From NCBI GenBank assembly GCA_017456015.1, contig JAFTLL010000003.1:186001-250000 (forward strand): DNA of 64,000 nt, in the 5' to 3' direction. Positions 63,944-64,000 of this stretch are shown here, piece by piece. The notes under the pieces were generated by a model, which saw nothing but the letters and a program-made list of their open reading frames with translations, did not search any database and had not been told where the DNA came from. Made by a program: the position numbers and the translations under genes. The DNA comes from Clostridia bacterium. Lineage in GTDB: Bacteria; Bacillota_A; Clostridia; Oscillospirales; Acutalibacteraceae. Within the stretch, counting starts at the first letter, position 1, and each line of letters begins with the position of its first letter.

Positions 63944-64000
63944 TTGTTGTATAATAAAAAATAATTGTTTTGTGGGGCATATGCAACCGGCAAATATAGT

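Noticed and set aside
63936..63956. Plus-strand promoter TTGACA...TATAAT near the window end
   Set aside because: The spacer is only eight bases; the TTGACA is better explained as part of the second Spo0A box on the other strand.

Overview
The window comes from the chromosome of a spore-forming, low-to-moderate-GC Firmicute, most likely an anaerobic clostridium of the Ruminococcaceae/Oscillospirales type. The sequence shows spo0A, sigE with its processing protease spoIIGA, sigG, spoIIR, spoIVB, the cotJABC coat genes and a YlmC/YmxH-type gene. Anaerobic life is suggested by FeoAB, a ferredoxin-thioredoxin-reductase-like protein beside thioredoxin, and an Rrf2 regulator with cysteine ligands. 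I saw no rRNA, tRNA, CRISPR array, prophage or complete insertion sequence. No gene-free stretch exceeds about 300 bases.

Layout. 1-7,060 (minus strand) is core information processing: yigZ-like gene, dnaG, rpoD, an Rrf2 regulator, a TSCPD protein, two proteins of unknown function and recJ (cut by the window edge), with rpmE just upstream. 7,137-10,341 (minus): spoIIR, ispE, an aminotransferase and an Lrp-type regulator. 10,471-12,704 (plus): ACT/PFL gene pair, a small unknown protein and an AbrB-type regulator. 12,758-17,503 (minus): a glucuronate operon (uxaC, uxuA, uxuB-like SDR) led by two membrane proteins. 17,592-25,169 (minus): tcdA, mnmA, tsf, rpsB, feoB, feoA, a ylmC/ymxH-type gene and sigG.

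25,317-48,474 (minus) is one 23-kb surface-polysaccharide operon read from a strong promoter at 48,543-48,570. It encodes a sugar aminotransferase, an initiating phosphoglycosyl transferase, six glycosyltransferases, a Wzy-like polymerase, a Wzx-like flippase, five ATP-grasp enzymes (one frameshifted), an Fkp-like fucose activation enzyme, an anion transporter and a nucleotidyltransferase-like protein. The wealth of ATP-grasp ligases suggests a glycan decorated with amide- or peptide-linked groups.

48,640-50,061 holds an FTR-like protein, thioredoxin and spo0A. Between spo0A and its usual neighbour spoIVB lies a foreign island of about 8 kb (50,438-58,370). It is flanked by two diverged copies of the spoIVB 3' end: a 52-codon remnant beside spo0A, and the 3' end of the intact spoIVB on the far side. 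The island carries one operon: a ribbon-helix-helix regulator, two near-duplicate zinc-ribbon/TIR/transmembrane proteins, a DUF6273-like membrane protein, an SPFH/SHOCT protein and an LRR membrane protein. This is the best candidate here for an undescribed system, possibly a membrane-linked TIR defence or stress system.

58,372-64,000 returns to sporulation: spoIVB, a secreted surface protein, cotJABC, a DUF1294 protein, sigE and spoIIGA. The spoIIG promoter keeps the unusual 22-bp spacer and Spo0A box known from Bacillus subtilis. All function assignments come from reading the protein sequences and remembered family features. No database search was run.
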